A stretch of DNA of 64,000 nucleotides from Eremomyces bilateralis CBS 781.70 (lineage: Eukaryota; Ascomycota; Dothideomycetes; Eremomycetales; Eremomycetaceae): NCBI RefSeq assembly GCF_010015585.1, contig NW_022985068.1:186001-250000 (forward strand), written 5' to 3'. Shown here piece by piece: positions 11,074-22,945 of this stretch (within the stretch, counting starts at the first letter, position 1; the number at the start of each line of letters is the position of its first letter). The position numbers and the translations under genes are program-made. A model generated the notes under the pieces. The model did no database searches and was not told the origin of the DNA. It saw nothing but the letters and a program-made list of their open reading frames with translations.

Positions 11074-14000
11074 CTATAGCTAGCTCATTCCAAGCGCTAA
11101 CGATTCTCTCGCAGGTTCCGATGAACTTGTTGACTAAGGTACCAGGAGCGGTGCGAAGCTAGGTTTCAACTGATTTAGGAAGAACCTTCGAAACGAACGG
11201 AAAGTAACGACGCAATAGAGGCGTGTTGGACAGTATAAAAACGATGGAATCGTTGTACCTATTCCTCGCTTCTCTAGACAAAGTTGGCCTTCTAGGCCAT
11301 TCGAATGGCCTCTTCTATCTCCTTCCCCATAAGAAATCATAGGGGAGAAACATCTGACGTTTGTCGAAGAAGTTTCCGGCCTCTGGCCCAAAAGTATGGA
11401 ATCAGGATTACGAGTGGATGGCAAATAGAATATCCGTCAGGCGAGGATGTCGGAGTGCCAATAGATGTTACTATAGCCCCCCTGGCAGTTCTGAAGAGAG
11501 AATTGTTAATATTCTTGGTGTAGTTGAGGTTACACTGTAGCCAATTGCACGAGCGAAACAGGCGAAATGCCAGATATATACGAGACTCTGCGCGAGGACA
11601 AACATAGGGGATGACGCTTGGCTACAACTCTAGAAGGTGATGAATAGTATGAGAACTGGGAGGAGAGCAAAGTCGTCGGAAAGAAGAAGCAGCGCATATT
11701 ATATTCTGCAAGAGGTATAATGATGATATGCTAGGCGAGGATTTACGTCATCGCCCGATGCCATGTCAAACGTAATGGAATGGAAACGGCACGCAGCAGA
11801 TTAGCTGGAAGAGCGTTTGACTGTAGCGATAGATCAACTCTGACAAATATGATATTGGACTAAATGAGTTGTGATAGACTGGAGACGAAGGCATGGAAGT
11901 ATAGTATCTCCAAAAGCTGGACTGGCGACACGGGCCAAAGTGCTTGAAAGGTCCGGGTGTTCTAGCCTCGTTCACATTTATGCTATTGATCCGACTTGCC
12001 TATTCAAGTAGGAAGCAATAAGAGACCTCAGTTTTAAGCTATCCTTGAAGACAGGATGAGCGTCTGATTGACTTAAAGCTTGTGGCCAGGCATGCTGCTG
12101 ACAAAAGCTCCGACATCAGTGCAGCATAACCTGTCAAATTTCCATGGACAAGAGAAACGGTAACGCGCAATTCTGCCGTGTATTATTCCGTATTGCCGTG
12201 CATTTCTGCCGTGCCTTTTGAACCCAACAGCTTGTCCAATTCTAGATCGTTCATCTGATGATGATGCAGCTCCTGGCAACATGGCACTCTGACAGAATGC
12301 CAAATACTCCCATACCATGGTCGCGGATACGGACCGGAGAACCTTCGTCCAGTTAGGCATGCATTAAGGCGACCCGGCCATCCAATTTGCATGGATCTCG
12401 CATGGATGCGGCGTGTTTCGAAAGCGACAAACGAGGGTGCCACGAGCAAGGAACATGAGTTGGTGATCCCCCGTCTTGTCATTGCCTGCATACTCTCTGC
12501 ATGCATACACTCCATCATCACGGGAATGCCCCATAGCTCATGACAGCCTGTCGGTTCCCTGTGGAGGTGTCAATTGCTGGAATAAGCCAGATGTCTGACG
12601 GACAAGGAGCAGAATGACATATTTGTCATACAACAAAAGGTAAAAGAGATCGACTTGGTAGCACCCTCGGCTGTCGCAAGAGAATGTTCTGTCGCGTTTG
12701 ACAGCTGGAACCTTTGTGTGCTGGAGAGAACAAGGACTCAGGGACCGCCTTGATTGGTGCCATCCCTTGACATGGGAACACAGCTGCAGAGAACAGCGCC
12801 TTACGGTCTTGACGATGCGATAGGCCCGACAGCACCGAAGGCAGGCGACTTTAGTTGCAGCACACGAGTAGCATCAGCGACGACTCGAGAAACGGCGAAA
12901 GCACTGGGCCACAAGACGACCAATTGGAACTCATGGACGCTCGACGACACCGCCTGGGAGTCGGACTCTTACCGGAATGGGGGAAACCACACATGCTTGG
13001 AACCACGAAGAACCAACGTAAGCGCTCCAGGCCTCCAGCGGGAGTTCATTCATGTTAGACAGTCCAGGTTGGAACAACTTGGCGACGGAGGATACGTAGT
13101 TCGGGGATTAGATACCGCATGTGCATGCGCGATGGAGAGATCCTAACCTCGGGGCTCATCACACTGCAGGACGAGCCGCAAGGAAAATTGAATCAACGAC
13201 CGCTGCCCTTGGTCAGAATTGAAGAGAGAGTGCGGCACAGAGGCACGAGGATACACGGATCCAGTATGGGAAGACGATTGTGATTGATAAAGGCGTCATT
13301 GTGGACGGTTTAACGTAATGGTCTAGCATAGGGACGTATCCGTACCAAAGTAGCCTGTACCAGAGTAATAGCAACGCAGTAGATGTCCGTCCCGCGTGGC
13401 TGCAGTAAATACAGTTAGACGACGATTAGACGACCCGCGCTGTTGAGAGTCTAAAGCCAAAAATCCGGCGAATTTCTTGATATTTCATACTATTGTCCAC
13501 TCCACTCCTCTTAGACGCAGCCGTAAGTCCTATTAGTTATCAGTCTGGATCGCTTCGCCGCTCATCCCTCCTGCCCCACGTCTCTCCAGTCCCCAGTCTA
13601 CACGATCGCCAGTCGCTTAAAGTCCCAATCCTCTGCCCATTGCTCAATCGCCGCAATTCTCTGCAGGAATCCCTAGGTAGCTGCGTTCCCGGACTGACGG
13701 CTGTTTCCTGCTCCTCTCCAATTGCCGGACTGACGACTGTTCCTCTCTTTCTCTCTCGTCCATTGATTAATAGGGCTCCTGAAGGCTGAAGAAACCTCTC
13801 CAACCGAGCGAGCCCCCCAGAAGCCCATCAACCATCACCTCTGCAACCGAAACATTCACACGGAAAGCCCAAGGTCCTCGGAACGGCATTAGGATTCCCG
13901 CACATATCCCTTCCCCTCCACGACAACCATTGGCGTCTTCCGCGGCGTCCGACAGGAAGAACAAACATCAGACAAGCCTTTCGGCCCCAAGGTACGTGTC

Positions 14001-15299
14001 GAAGGATCAGCAGAACACGTCTCAAATCCTTTGGTTACAAAGGAGCTATACGCCGCGTCTCATATCATACATATGCCATGCCCAAATGCCCAAATGCCCA
14101 AATGATGCCCAATGCGTTTTCCTTTCCCCCTTCTGCAACATAGCATTTCGCACAATCATCCTTCACCCCCAACCCTAACTTCCTCGGCCTGCACCGACCA
14201 CCCATTCTCATATTGGAAATTCGTCCTGTTTGATTGCTTTCCCGAGCCGACGAGGCGAATTGGAGCCCAGCAATGGATCCTCGTCCCGTCCCGTCGTTGT
14301 CTTGTCTTGGTTTGGTTGGAGGGTCCATCCGGCCCAATCTACGTCAATCGCAACGTCAATTTATCTCGTCAATCCATGTGCTAAATGTGAACTGTGATGC
14401 AGACCTTTTGCTTTGTTCCTCCTTCCCGCTCGCCCTATATCCCCCTCGAATATTCCTGTCCAAGCCGGCTCGGACGCGGTTGTTGCCTGATCGCCCGCGC
14501 CCCGTTGAACAACGCAATCCTAAACTCGGCCCTCCTAAGTTCCAGACGACCATTTGATTGAGACGGAAATTTGGCATAAATAATGGCCCTTTCGTCTCCC
14601 TGAATCGGCAAGCGGCTTTGATTGACCCTCTCCGACCGAACGTCCCCACTATCGTTACCCATTTGTTTACCGCCTTCCATATACAACGCACTTTACACGC
14701 GTCATATTGTCCCCGCCGATCTTCCACGAGGAGACACAGTACTTCCTGGTTGAGTCTGTTCCAGTGCTCTGGCTGGGTACCCATTCGACCGGGTTATCCC
14801 CGCGGAACCGTCTTCTGAAACCTTGTTTCTAGACTTTCCATATCTCTGGGGAAGTGGGCTACTTTACACGTCTTCCACACTCCGTAGAGCTTCTTCTGCA
14901 GGTCAATTACTTGCAGCTAATTACCCTCGCTAGCCATTCCCTTAGCGGTTTAAGCTTTAGAGTTTCCGTCTCCGTGACGCACCGTTGCGTCCCTGTGCAG
15001 GATAATCAAGAGGTCAAGACCGATTTGGACGCTCCAATTCGTTTAGGCTATCGATCACAGCCAGGCGTGGACTTTGCCAGCCATATAACGTCATATTCCT
15101 TACATTAGACATTCTCAGCTCGGTGCTGGTAGTGGATACAATCTAGAGCAAAAGAGACGCGAGTCCAGTGTTTATTTTCTTGTTAGATATCTTGTCTTTG
15201 TTTGTATCTCATCCCCAAACGTCCTTCGGGCTTGAGATGTTCTGGAGCATCCGCAGGTAGCTGAGATCTACGATTCCAACTCCAGGCTGAGTTGACACC
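11074..15299. other. Long gene-poor stretch
   Basis: About 4.2 kb with no gene I can support. The rightmost part, roughly 13.4-15.3 kb, is pyrimidine-rich on the plus strand and probably holds the promoter and a long 5' leader of the GTPase gene. Open frames at 12073-12521 (-), 12754-13146 (+) and 14356-14784 (-) look spurious: they have no motifs and overlap each other on both strands. Confidence 0.45.
14078..14112 (+). repeat. 8-bp tandem repeat (atgcccaa)
   Basis: Three perfect adjacent copies of atgcccaa, then, after an extra atg, a fourth copy. It lies in the presumed promoter or 5' leader of the GTPase gene. Confidence 0.85.
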
Positions 15300-16056
15300 A
15301 TGCCGGAATACAACATCGTCGTTCTAGGGTCGGGTGGTGTAGGGAAAAGTTGTCTCACGGCCCAGTTCGTTCAAAATGTGTGGATCGAAAGCTACGACCC
15401 CACCATCGAAGACTCATACCGAAAGACCATAGACGTCGACGGCCGGCAGGTCGTGCTCGAGATTCTCGACACCGCAGGCACGGAACAGTTTAGTGAGTCC
15501 CTCATTCCAACAACCGGACCATCCGCCTAATCACCGACCAGCCGCCATGCGCGAACTCTACATGAAAACCGGCCAAGGCTTCCTCCTCGTCTTCTCCATC
15601 ACCTCCCTCTCCTCCCTCGCCGAACTCTCCGACCTCCGCGACCAAATCATCCGCATCAAAGATGACCCGCGCGTCCCCATCGTCCTCGTCGGCAACAAAT
15701 CCGACCTCGAGGACGAGCGCGCCGTCTCGCGCACCCGCGCCTTCCAGGTCTCGCAGAACTGGGGCAACGCCCCGTATTACGAGACCAGCGCCCGGCGGCG
15801 TGCGAACGTCGACGAGGTGTTTCGGGATCTGTGCCGCCAGATTCTGAGGAAGGATATGGAGTTGAATGCGACGCGGTATAGTGGCAGTGGGGGGCCGGGG
15901 TATGGGTTGCGGGCTTCGGGCGGGCGGACGGTGGGGGGTGCGAATGGGATGGGGAGGAGACAGAAGGATTGGTACCATGATGGGTATGGGAACTCGTCGC
16001 AAGGGTTGCGGAGGAGGGCTCATCGGAAGAGGGATCAGAGATGTACGATTTTATGA
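15300..16056 (+). CDS. rsrA: Ras-family GTPase of the Rsr1/Bud1 (Krev/Rap) type
   Basis: Small GTPase expected to act in polarity-site selection at the plasma membrane. Exons 15300-15492 and 15542-16056 (49-nt intron) give 235 aa. Visible: P-loop GSGGVGKS, effector loop [11 protein letters not shown], switch [14 protein letters not shown], and ETSAR as the G5 box. The splice joins EQF to TAMREL, the standard Ras sequence. The C-terminus has a Gly-rich then basic tail ending CTIL, a CAAX box predicted to be geranylgeranylated. The effector sequence and the tail favour Rsr1/Rap over Ras proper. The gene converges on the isovaleryl-CoA dehydrogenase gene, with 228 bp between stop codons. Confidence 0.93.
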
Positions 16057-16284
16057 TCGATGGCGTGGATGCGAAAAGCGACTTTTTCTCAATGGACGAT
16101 ATAAGGATGACGGAGGGGTGGGTACGGCGCTCTCCACAGGTACATTCGGCTTTGGCTTCAACAATAGAACAATAGTGTGTATCTTTTCGGACTCAATAGC
16201 GCATCACTAGAGATGGATAGTGAACGAACCATGTACGACTCCCAACCGCGCGTTGCATCAAAACAGCGCATGATATTCACATTT

Positions 16285-17771
16285 TTATCTGCTCTCACTA
16301 TACTCCTTATTAAACGCCCTCCCAATTACGATCCTCCGCACCTCGCTCGTCCCCGCCCCAATCTCATACAACTTTGCATCCCTCAACAACCGTCCCACCG
16401 GCACCTCATTCACATACCCGGTCCCCCCCATCAACTGAATCGCATCCAACGCACACTCCGTCGCCCTCTCCGCCGCATACAGGATCGCCCCCGCGCAATC
16501 CTGCGTCCTCACCACCGCCCCCGTCTCGCTCCCAGCCGTCCGATCCACCGCCTCCGCCACCGCATACGTAAACGCGCTACTCGCCCGCCACCGCGTGTAC
16601 ATATCCGCTAACTTACCCTGCACCAGCTGATTCGTCGCGATCGGCACCCCGAACTGCTTCCGCTGATGCGTGTACGGCAGCGCATTATCCAAACACGCCT
16701 GCATGATCCCCAGCGGGCCCGCCGAGAGGACCAGGCGCTCGAGGTCGAGGCCTTCCATGAGGACGCGCACACCGGCGTCGACGCGGCCGAGCACGTGGGT
16801 TGCGGGGACGAAGACGTCGGTGAGGAGGAGCTCGCCGGTGTTGCTGCCGCGCATGCCGAGCTTGTCGAGCTTGCGGGCGCAGGAGAAGCCGGCGGTGGTG
16901 GTGGGGACGAGGAAGGCAGTGATGCCTTTGCTAGCGGCGGAGGGGTTGGTTTTGGCGTAGACGATGACGAGGTCGGCGTCGGGGCCCTAGGGGAGGGATG
17001 TTAGTTTAAGTCATTGTCGGGAGACCGCGTGATAGTAGATAGAGTGCCAATGAGGGGTGACGTACGTTGGTGATCCACATCTTGGTGCCGTTGAGAAGAT
17101 AGCCCCCGTCGACTTCCTTGGCCGTCATCTTCATGCTCACGACATCTGAGCCCGCCGAATGCTCTGACATAGCCAACGCGCCGATTGCATCCCCGGACAA
17201 CAGTCTAGGGAGCCACTCTACTTTCTGCTCCTGCGTTCCGTTCAGCATGAGCTGGTTCACACATAGCTGGGAATGCGCGGCGTATGAAAGTCCAATGCTG
17301 CCTGGATCAATCAGTATACCTTGTTTGAATTCAGGGACGACGTCATATGCATACCAGATGCCCGACTGAGCTCCTCCATCACCACACAATGGGCCTGATA
17401 TCCCATCCCTAGCCCGCCGTATTCCTCGTCCGCTGTGATCCCAAGGAGCCCCGCATCCCCGAGTTTCTTCCACATATCTGCCGGGAACTCATTATCGCGA
17501 TCGGTCTTCGTCGCGACCTCTTCGGGGATCTCTCGTCCTAGAAACCGGTTAGGTTACGCTGGGAAGTGTCCGCCGGGGGCGTACGGGTGAACTCCTGTAC
17601 TCTCTCCCGTAGTTCTTCGAGATCTTCTTTGGACGGCGGAACGAACCCTTTCGGATGTTTCGTTGACGCCGCTCGTGCGAATTGGAGCGAAATGCCGGCC
17701 CTTCTTCGCCGTGGACGACAGGCTAGTCGGATGCTGTTTGCAAAGCGTATGGGGGTGGTGCGGGATGCCAT
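16285..17771 (-). CDS. ivdA: Isovaleryl-CoA dehydrogenase, mitochondrial
   Basis: Oxidises isovaleryl-CoA to 3-methylcrotonyl-CoA in leucine breakdown, using FAD and passing electrons to ETF. Exons 17771-17585, 17537-17355, 17301-17066 and 16986-16285 give 435 aa. The N-terminus is rich in Arg and Ser with almost no acidic residues ([20 protein letters not shown]), a mitochondrial presequence. Acyl-CoA dehydrogenase motifs follow: [55 protein letters not shown]. The segment [14 protein letters not shown] carries the glutamate expected as the catalytic base in IVD, a position that separates it from most other acyl-CoA dehydrogenases. The C-terminal part has [20 protein letters not shown]. It is transcribed divergently from the carboxylase beta gene, the next enzyme in the pathway. 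Confidence 0.96.
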
Positions 17772-18100
17772 TGCTGCTACGACGGCACCAAAGAACGTTC
17801 GTTGCCTAAGTAGACTAAAAGCGATGAAGTTGAATAACTGTTCCTAGCTCTTAAAGATAAGTTTCTACCATCATATCCTGCATCCGCATCTTTCATGTCT
17901 CGGCTTCTGCTCGAAAGTCCGATGCCCCGGATTTGCAGTTACAGGGGACCAACCCCTCCACAGTCCCGGTTTGCATCGGCCTAACGGGTCTCCAACGTCA
18001 GAGCAACCACACCCTCAAGATTTGCTGGAGTTGAATGACCTTCTCCTGTATTCTGGATATTCCATGCGAATTTTGGATATGCAGTGACCCTCAAGACACA
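17772..18100. promoter_or_regulatory. Shared divergent promoter of ivdA and mccB
   Basis: 329 bp separate the two start codons, so both genes must take promoter elements from this interval. Consecutive steps of leucine breakdown diverge from it, which suggests co-regulation. I could not assign a specific factor site. Confidence 0.6.
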
Positions 18101-19876
18101 ATGTCTTCTTCTACCCTCCCTTCGTGCGTGCGAAGGTCATTTCGGACCGCTTCACTACGCAGTCGCTCATTGAGACACCCTAATACGACGAGACGAACCA
18201 TCGCGACACATACACATTCCCACCATGCGAATGCCATTTCCGTCCTGCCGACCGCGGTCGACACATCTTCCGGGGATTTCAAGGAAAATGCACGCCAGAT
18301 GGATGAGCTGGTGGAGGAAATGAAGCAATTGCACGTCAAAATATCAGAAGGTGGAACACAGAAGGCGAGGGATAAGCATGTTGCGCGAGGGAAGATGCTA
18401 CCCCGAGACCGCGTTACTTCCCTGATAGATCCGGGAACTGAATTCCTCGAGTTGTCGCCTCTTGCTGGGCATGAAGTCTATCCCGGAGAGGATGTCCCCT
18501 CCGGAGGGATAATCACCGGGATTGGTGTCGTTGAAGGCGTAACATGCATGATCGTAGCGAACGACAGCACAGTAAAAGGAGGAACATACTATCCCATCAC
18601 CGTAAAGAAGCATCTCCGAGCGCAAGCCGTGGCCGAAGAAAACAGATTACCATGCATCTACCTGGTCGACTCCGGCGGGGCCAACCTCCCACATCAAGCC
18701 GACGTCTTCCCCGACCGCGACCACTTCGGCCGCATATTCTTCAACCAGGCCCGCATGTCTTCCAAAGGCATCCCGCAGATCTCCATTGTCATGGGCCCAT
18801 GTACGGCAGGTGGTGCATACGTGCCAGCTATGTCCGATGAATCCATCATCGTGCAGGAACAGGGGCACATTTTCCTCGCCGGCCCACCCCTCGTGAAAGC
18901 GGCGACCGGGGAAGTGGTCAGCGCCGAAGATCTGGGCGGTGGAAGGCTACACACCGAAGAGAGCGGCGTCGCGGACTATCTTGCTGTCGACGACGCGCAC
19001 GCCATCGTTCTCGCCCGACGGTCCGTCTCGAACCTGAACCTCGGCCGACTCCCTCCCAACCGCAGCGGTGAAGAAATCCTAAGCGGCCTCGACCGCCCAT
19101 CCAACCTCACCACCGAGTTCAAAGAGCCACTCTACGACCCCACCGAGCTCCACGGCATCGTCGGCGCCAACCTCCGCAAACAGATCCCCATCCACGAAAT
19201 TATCGCGCGCCTCGTCGACGGCTCCGAGTTCGCCGAATTCAAGCCTTCCTACGGCTCGACACTGGTCACAGGCTTCGCATTCATCCATGGCTTCCCCGTC
19301 GGCATACTCGCGAACAACGGCATCCTCTTCAGCTCGTCGTCCGTGAAAGGCGCGCATTTCATCCAGCTATGCGCGAGCCGACGCATCCCGCTAGTGTTCC
19401 TGCAGAACATCTCAGGGTTCATGGTCGGGAAGGAGGCGGAGAAGGGTGGCATCGCGAAGGATGGGGCGAAGCTGGTGACCGCGGTGGCGTGTGCCGACGT
19501 GCCGAAGTTCACGGTCGTGGTGGGTTCGTCGGCGGGAGCGGGGAACTACGGGATGTGTGGGCGGGCATATTCGCCGCGGTTGCTATTTACGTGGCCGAAT
19601 GCGCGGACGAGCGTGATGGGGCCGGATCAGTTGACGTCGGTGATGGAGGCGGTGGGGAAACAGGTGGATACGGGGCTGCGGGATCGGATCGAGAGGGAGA
19701 GTCGGGCGGTGTTTGGGAGTGCGAGATTGTGGGATGATGGGATCTTGCCGCCGGTGCAGACCAGGCAGTACTTGGGGGTGGGATTGAGAGCGGCGTATGC
19801 GAATAGCGATTGGAGATTAGGGGGAGAGGAGCGGTGGAGGGAAAGGGGCGGGAGATGGGGAGTATTCCGGATGTGA
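18101..19876 (+). CDS. mccB: Methylcrotonyl-CoA carboxylase beta subunit, mitochondrial
   Basis: Carboxyltransferase subunit of the biotin enzyme that converts 3-methylcrotonyl-CoA to 3-methylglutaconyl-CoA. Single exon, 591 aa. The frame opens at 18035, but the Met at 18101 is preferred because it starts a classic mitochondrial presequence ([20 protein letters not shown]). Two crotonase-fold halves are present: the N-terminal one with [19 protein letters not shown] and [18 protein letters not shown], the C-terminal one with [40 protein letters not shown] and [12 protein letters not shown]. The tail WGVFRM is typical. The biotin-carrying alpha subunit is required for activity, but its gene is not in this window. 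Confidence 0.96.
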   Translation: MSSSTLPSCVRRSFRTASLRSRSLRHPNTTRRTIATHTHSHHANAISVLPTAVDTSSGDFKENARQMDELVEEMKQLHVKISEGGTQKARDKHVARGKMLPRDRVTSLIDPGTEFLELSPLAGHEVYPGEDVPSGGIITGIGVVEGVTCMIVANDSTVKGGTYYPITVKKHLRAQAVAEENRLPCIYLVDSGGANLPHQADVFPDRDHFGRIFFNQARMSSKGIPQISIVMGPCTAGGAYVPAMSDESIIVQEQGHIFLAGPPLVKAATGEVVSAEDLGGGRLHTEESGVADYLAVDDAHAIVLARRSVSNLNLGRLPPNRSGEEILSGLDRPSNLTTEFKEPLYDPTELHGIVGANLRKQIPIHEIIARLVDGSEFAEFKPSYGSTLVTGFAFIHGFPVGILANNGILFSSSSVKGAHFIQLCASRRIPLVFLQNISGFMVGKEAEKGGIAKDGAKLVTAVACADVPKFTVVVGSSAGAGNYGMCGRAYSPRLLFTWPNARTSVMGPDQLTSVMEAVGKQVDTGLRDRIERESRAVFGSARLWDDGILPPVQTRQYLGVGLRAAYANSDWRLGGEERWRERGGRWGVFRM

Positions 19877-20583
19877 TCTGATATTTATGCGGCCTATCAT
19901 ATTCAAACTAAATACCTAACTGATCTCGGCACTACCTAAGATAGAAAACGGAGTCCTGGGGGACAGAAATCGGGATGGTGCTAACCATTAGATGCACAGC
20001 AGGGCAGAAAATGATGCGCGGTTGATGAGGTTGGTGTACCTGTGGAACCACAGCTCTGAACGAGATTAATGTAAAAGGGATGGTTCATAATTCATATAGA
20101 TCTTTAGATCTACCTGTACTCGTAAACGGCGCAGAGGAATGCAGGCCAGATTTATTAATATTGTTCCTATGTACCGACAGTAGATGTTGTCTAGACTGGT
20201 GATAGGGGCAGCTGGGGAGTAAAAACCGGGCTTGCGGTGCGGTACTGCCTCAGGCTGACAGGAATCAATGTCTGCTCTGCCCCGCCACCCATTTAGCCTG
20301 ACAGCCTGACGAGCGGCACGAGCCCTAGTGATGAAGACGTCAACGTCACTTGCCCACGCAACCAACAACCAACAGTATCATTCTCCCCGAGTGTCCACGC
20401 AATTCCGGGTTCCGATCCTCTATCAATCAATTCGCGTGCCTGGATCTTCTATTTTCAGGACAAGGCAACAGCCGGATACAAAAGGTTTCCTGGGTTTCCG
20501 TCCATTCTGCGAGATCCGCACATCCCCGCCTGCGCCCTCTCCTTCGGTTTCGCTACCGGCACTAAGGACAAACATCATTCATC
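19877..20583. other. Intergenic, fimbrin promoter region
   Basis: Contains the 3' end of mccB and the leader of the fimbrin gene. No further gene recognised. Confidence 0.5.
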
Positions 20584-22705
20584 ATGAATGTCATAAAGCT
20601 ACAGAGGTGCGTATAATACGCCTTAGTATGGCGCAGGAAGCTAATACTCACTGCACCTCTTCAGGAAGTATCCTCAATTCCCCCAGAATGAGATCTTCGA
20701 CCTCCAAAATGCCTTCCGTAAACTCGACGTGGACGACAAAGGCTACCTCGACGAGGCCACCGTGATCAAGGCCACGCAAACCACGGAGCGACAGCCGTAT
20801 GACGTCGTGCGCCAGGCGCTTAAGGAGGTCGAGCTAGATAGCTCAAGAAGGGTGGAGCTCGAGGACTATGTCGATGTATGTCATTCCCTGCCAGTCTGTA
20901 TCCTCCGCAACTGCTGACGGTATTGCGGTACAGCTCATCTCGAAATTACGAGAATCCTCTCCCGCGCAACAGCGCATGTCGACCGGCCCCCAACGGTCGA
21001 GAGGACTCTCCGGTGCAGGGAGTGCGTTGCCTGCCGCATCCGGGCATGCGCACAAGGGCAGCCATGGTGGCGGACGTATACAAGTCCAGGGCTCGTCCTC
21101 GAACGTAACGCATACGATCAACGAGGATGAAAGGACGGAGTTCACCCGGCACATCAACGCCGTCCTCGCTGGCGATCCGGATATCGGGCACCGGCTGCCG
21201 TTCGCGACCGATACGTTCGAGATGTTCGACGATTGCAAGGATGGGTTGGTGCTTGCTAAGTTGATCAACGATAGCGTTCCGGACACGATCGACGAGCGCG
21301 TGCTGAACCGACCGGGGGTGAAGATCAAGACGTTGAATGCGTTCCATATGACTGAAAACAACAATATCGTCATCAACTCGGCGAAGGGTATTGGCTGCTC
21401 GGTGGTCAACATTGGTAGCGGCGATATCATCGAGGTTCGGGAGCATTTGATTCTTGGATTGATTTGGCAGATCATCCGGAGAGGTTTGCTTGGAAAAATC
21501 GATATCAAACTGCATCCGGAGCTGTACCGATTGCTGGACGAGGATGAGACTCTGGAACAGTTCCTACGACTTCCACCGGAGCAGATCTTATTGCGTTGGT
21601 TCAACTACCACCTTAAGAACGCCAAATGGAATAGGACGTAAGTGACACGCCTCAGTGCCACCATACCAAAACTGACTCGAATAGCGTCTCCAACTTCTCC
21701 ACCGACGTCAAAGATGGCGAGAACTACACCGTCCTCCTCAACCAACTCGCCCCCGATGTATGCTCCCGCGGCCCCCTCCAGACTCGCGATCTCCTCCAAC
21801 GCGCCGAGCAAGTCCTCGACAACGCCGACAAGCTGGAATGCCGCAAATTCCTGACCCCCACCTCCCTTGTCGCCGGCAACCCGAAGCTCAACCTCGCGTT
21901 CGTCGCGAACCTCTTCAACACGCACCCCGGCCTCGACCCGATCACCGAGGAAGAAAAAGCCGACATCGACGACTTCGACGCCGAGGGCGAGCGCGAAGCC
22001 CGCGTCTTCACCCTGTGGCTCAACTCCCTCGACGTGCAACCGACAGTGGTCTCCTTCTTCGACGACCTGCGTGACGGCGTCGTGCTACTGCAGGCGTTCG
22101 ACAAGGTGATCCCGGGCACGGTCAACTGGCGGCACGTGAACAAGGCACCGGTGAGCGGCGGCGAGCTGATGCGGTTCAAGGCGCTGGAGAACACTAACTA
22201 CGCGCTCGAGCTGGGCAAGCAGAACCAGTTCAGCCTCGTGGGCGTGCAGGGGGCGGACATCACGGACGGGCAGCGTACGCTGACGCTCGGGTTGGTGTGG
22301 CAGCTCATGCGGAAGGACATCGTGTCGACACTATCGTCGCTAGCGCAGCAGATGGGAAAGCGAGAGATTACGGATACGGATATGGTACGGTGGGCAAACG
22401 ACATGGCTAAGAAGGGAGGAAGGAGCTCAACGATTCGGTCGTTTAAGGATCAGTCGCTGGGGAATGGCATCTTCCTCCTGGATGTGCTCAATGGGATGAA
22501 GAGCAGTTACGTCGACTATGACCTCGTGGCGCCGGGCCGAACGGATGAGGAGGCGTATGCGAATGCGAAGTTGGCCATTAGCATTGCGAGAAAGATGGGC
22601 GCGACGATTTGGTTGGTGCCGGAGGATATTTGCCAAGTGCGGAGCCGGCTGGTCTTGTCGTTCATCGGCAGCTTGATGAATACTTATGAGAGAGGCATGC
22701 ACTAG
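20584..22705 (+). CDS. fimA: Fimbrin, actin-bundling protein (Sac6/FimA)
   Basis: Cross-links actin filaments at endocytic patches and the subapical collar. Exons 20584-20606, 20665-20875, 20934-21637 and 21685-22705 give 652 aa, usual for fungal fimbrin. The first exon codes only seven full residues (MNVIKLQ) plus two bases. The N-terminal part has EF-hand-like sequence (FRKLDVDDKGYLDE), then a Gly/Ser-rich linker. Four calponin-homology domains in two tandem pairs follow, marked by DCKDGLVLAKLIND, NLAFVANLFNTHPGL, DLRDGVVLLQAFDKV and FLLDVLNGMKSSYV. The second EF hand looks degenerate, so calcium control is doubtful. It converges on the dehydrogenase gene, with 240 bp between the two. Confidence 0.95.
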
Positions 22706-22945
22706 AAGAGTGGGAGGTTGGATGATCGCTTATTCGTAGTTGAGTTGTCAAAGAGCGCGTTCTGGTTCACAAATTCTTACGATGCGATAGCATAGCAATG
22801 TTGAAAATGTGAAATTTTTATTGCCCCAAGGAAATTAATTCAAATCCAGGATCTATATATGCGAGCTCTTGTCATTCTGCTATTCATTATTGGTCCCTGA
22901 AGAAACGAAGCCAAAAAGGTGGCCGCCCCCCATCCGTCCGCCCTC

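Noticed and set aside
12073-13146. Overlapping open frames on both strands
   Set aside because: No motifs, no splice sites joining them, no codon bias that I can see.
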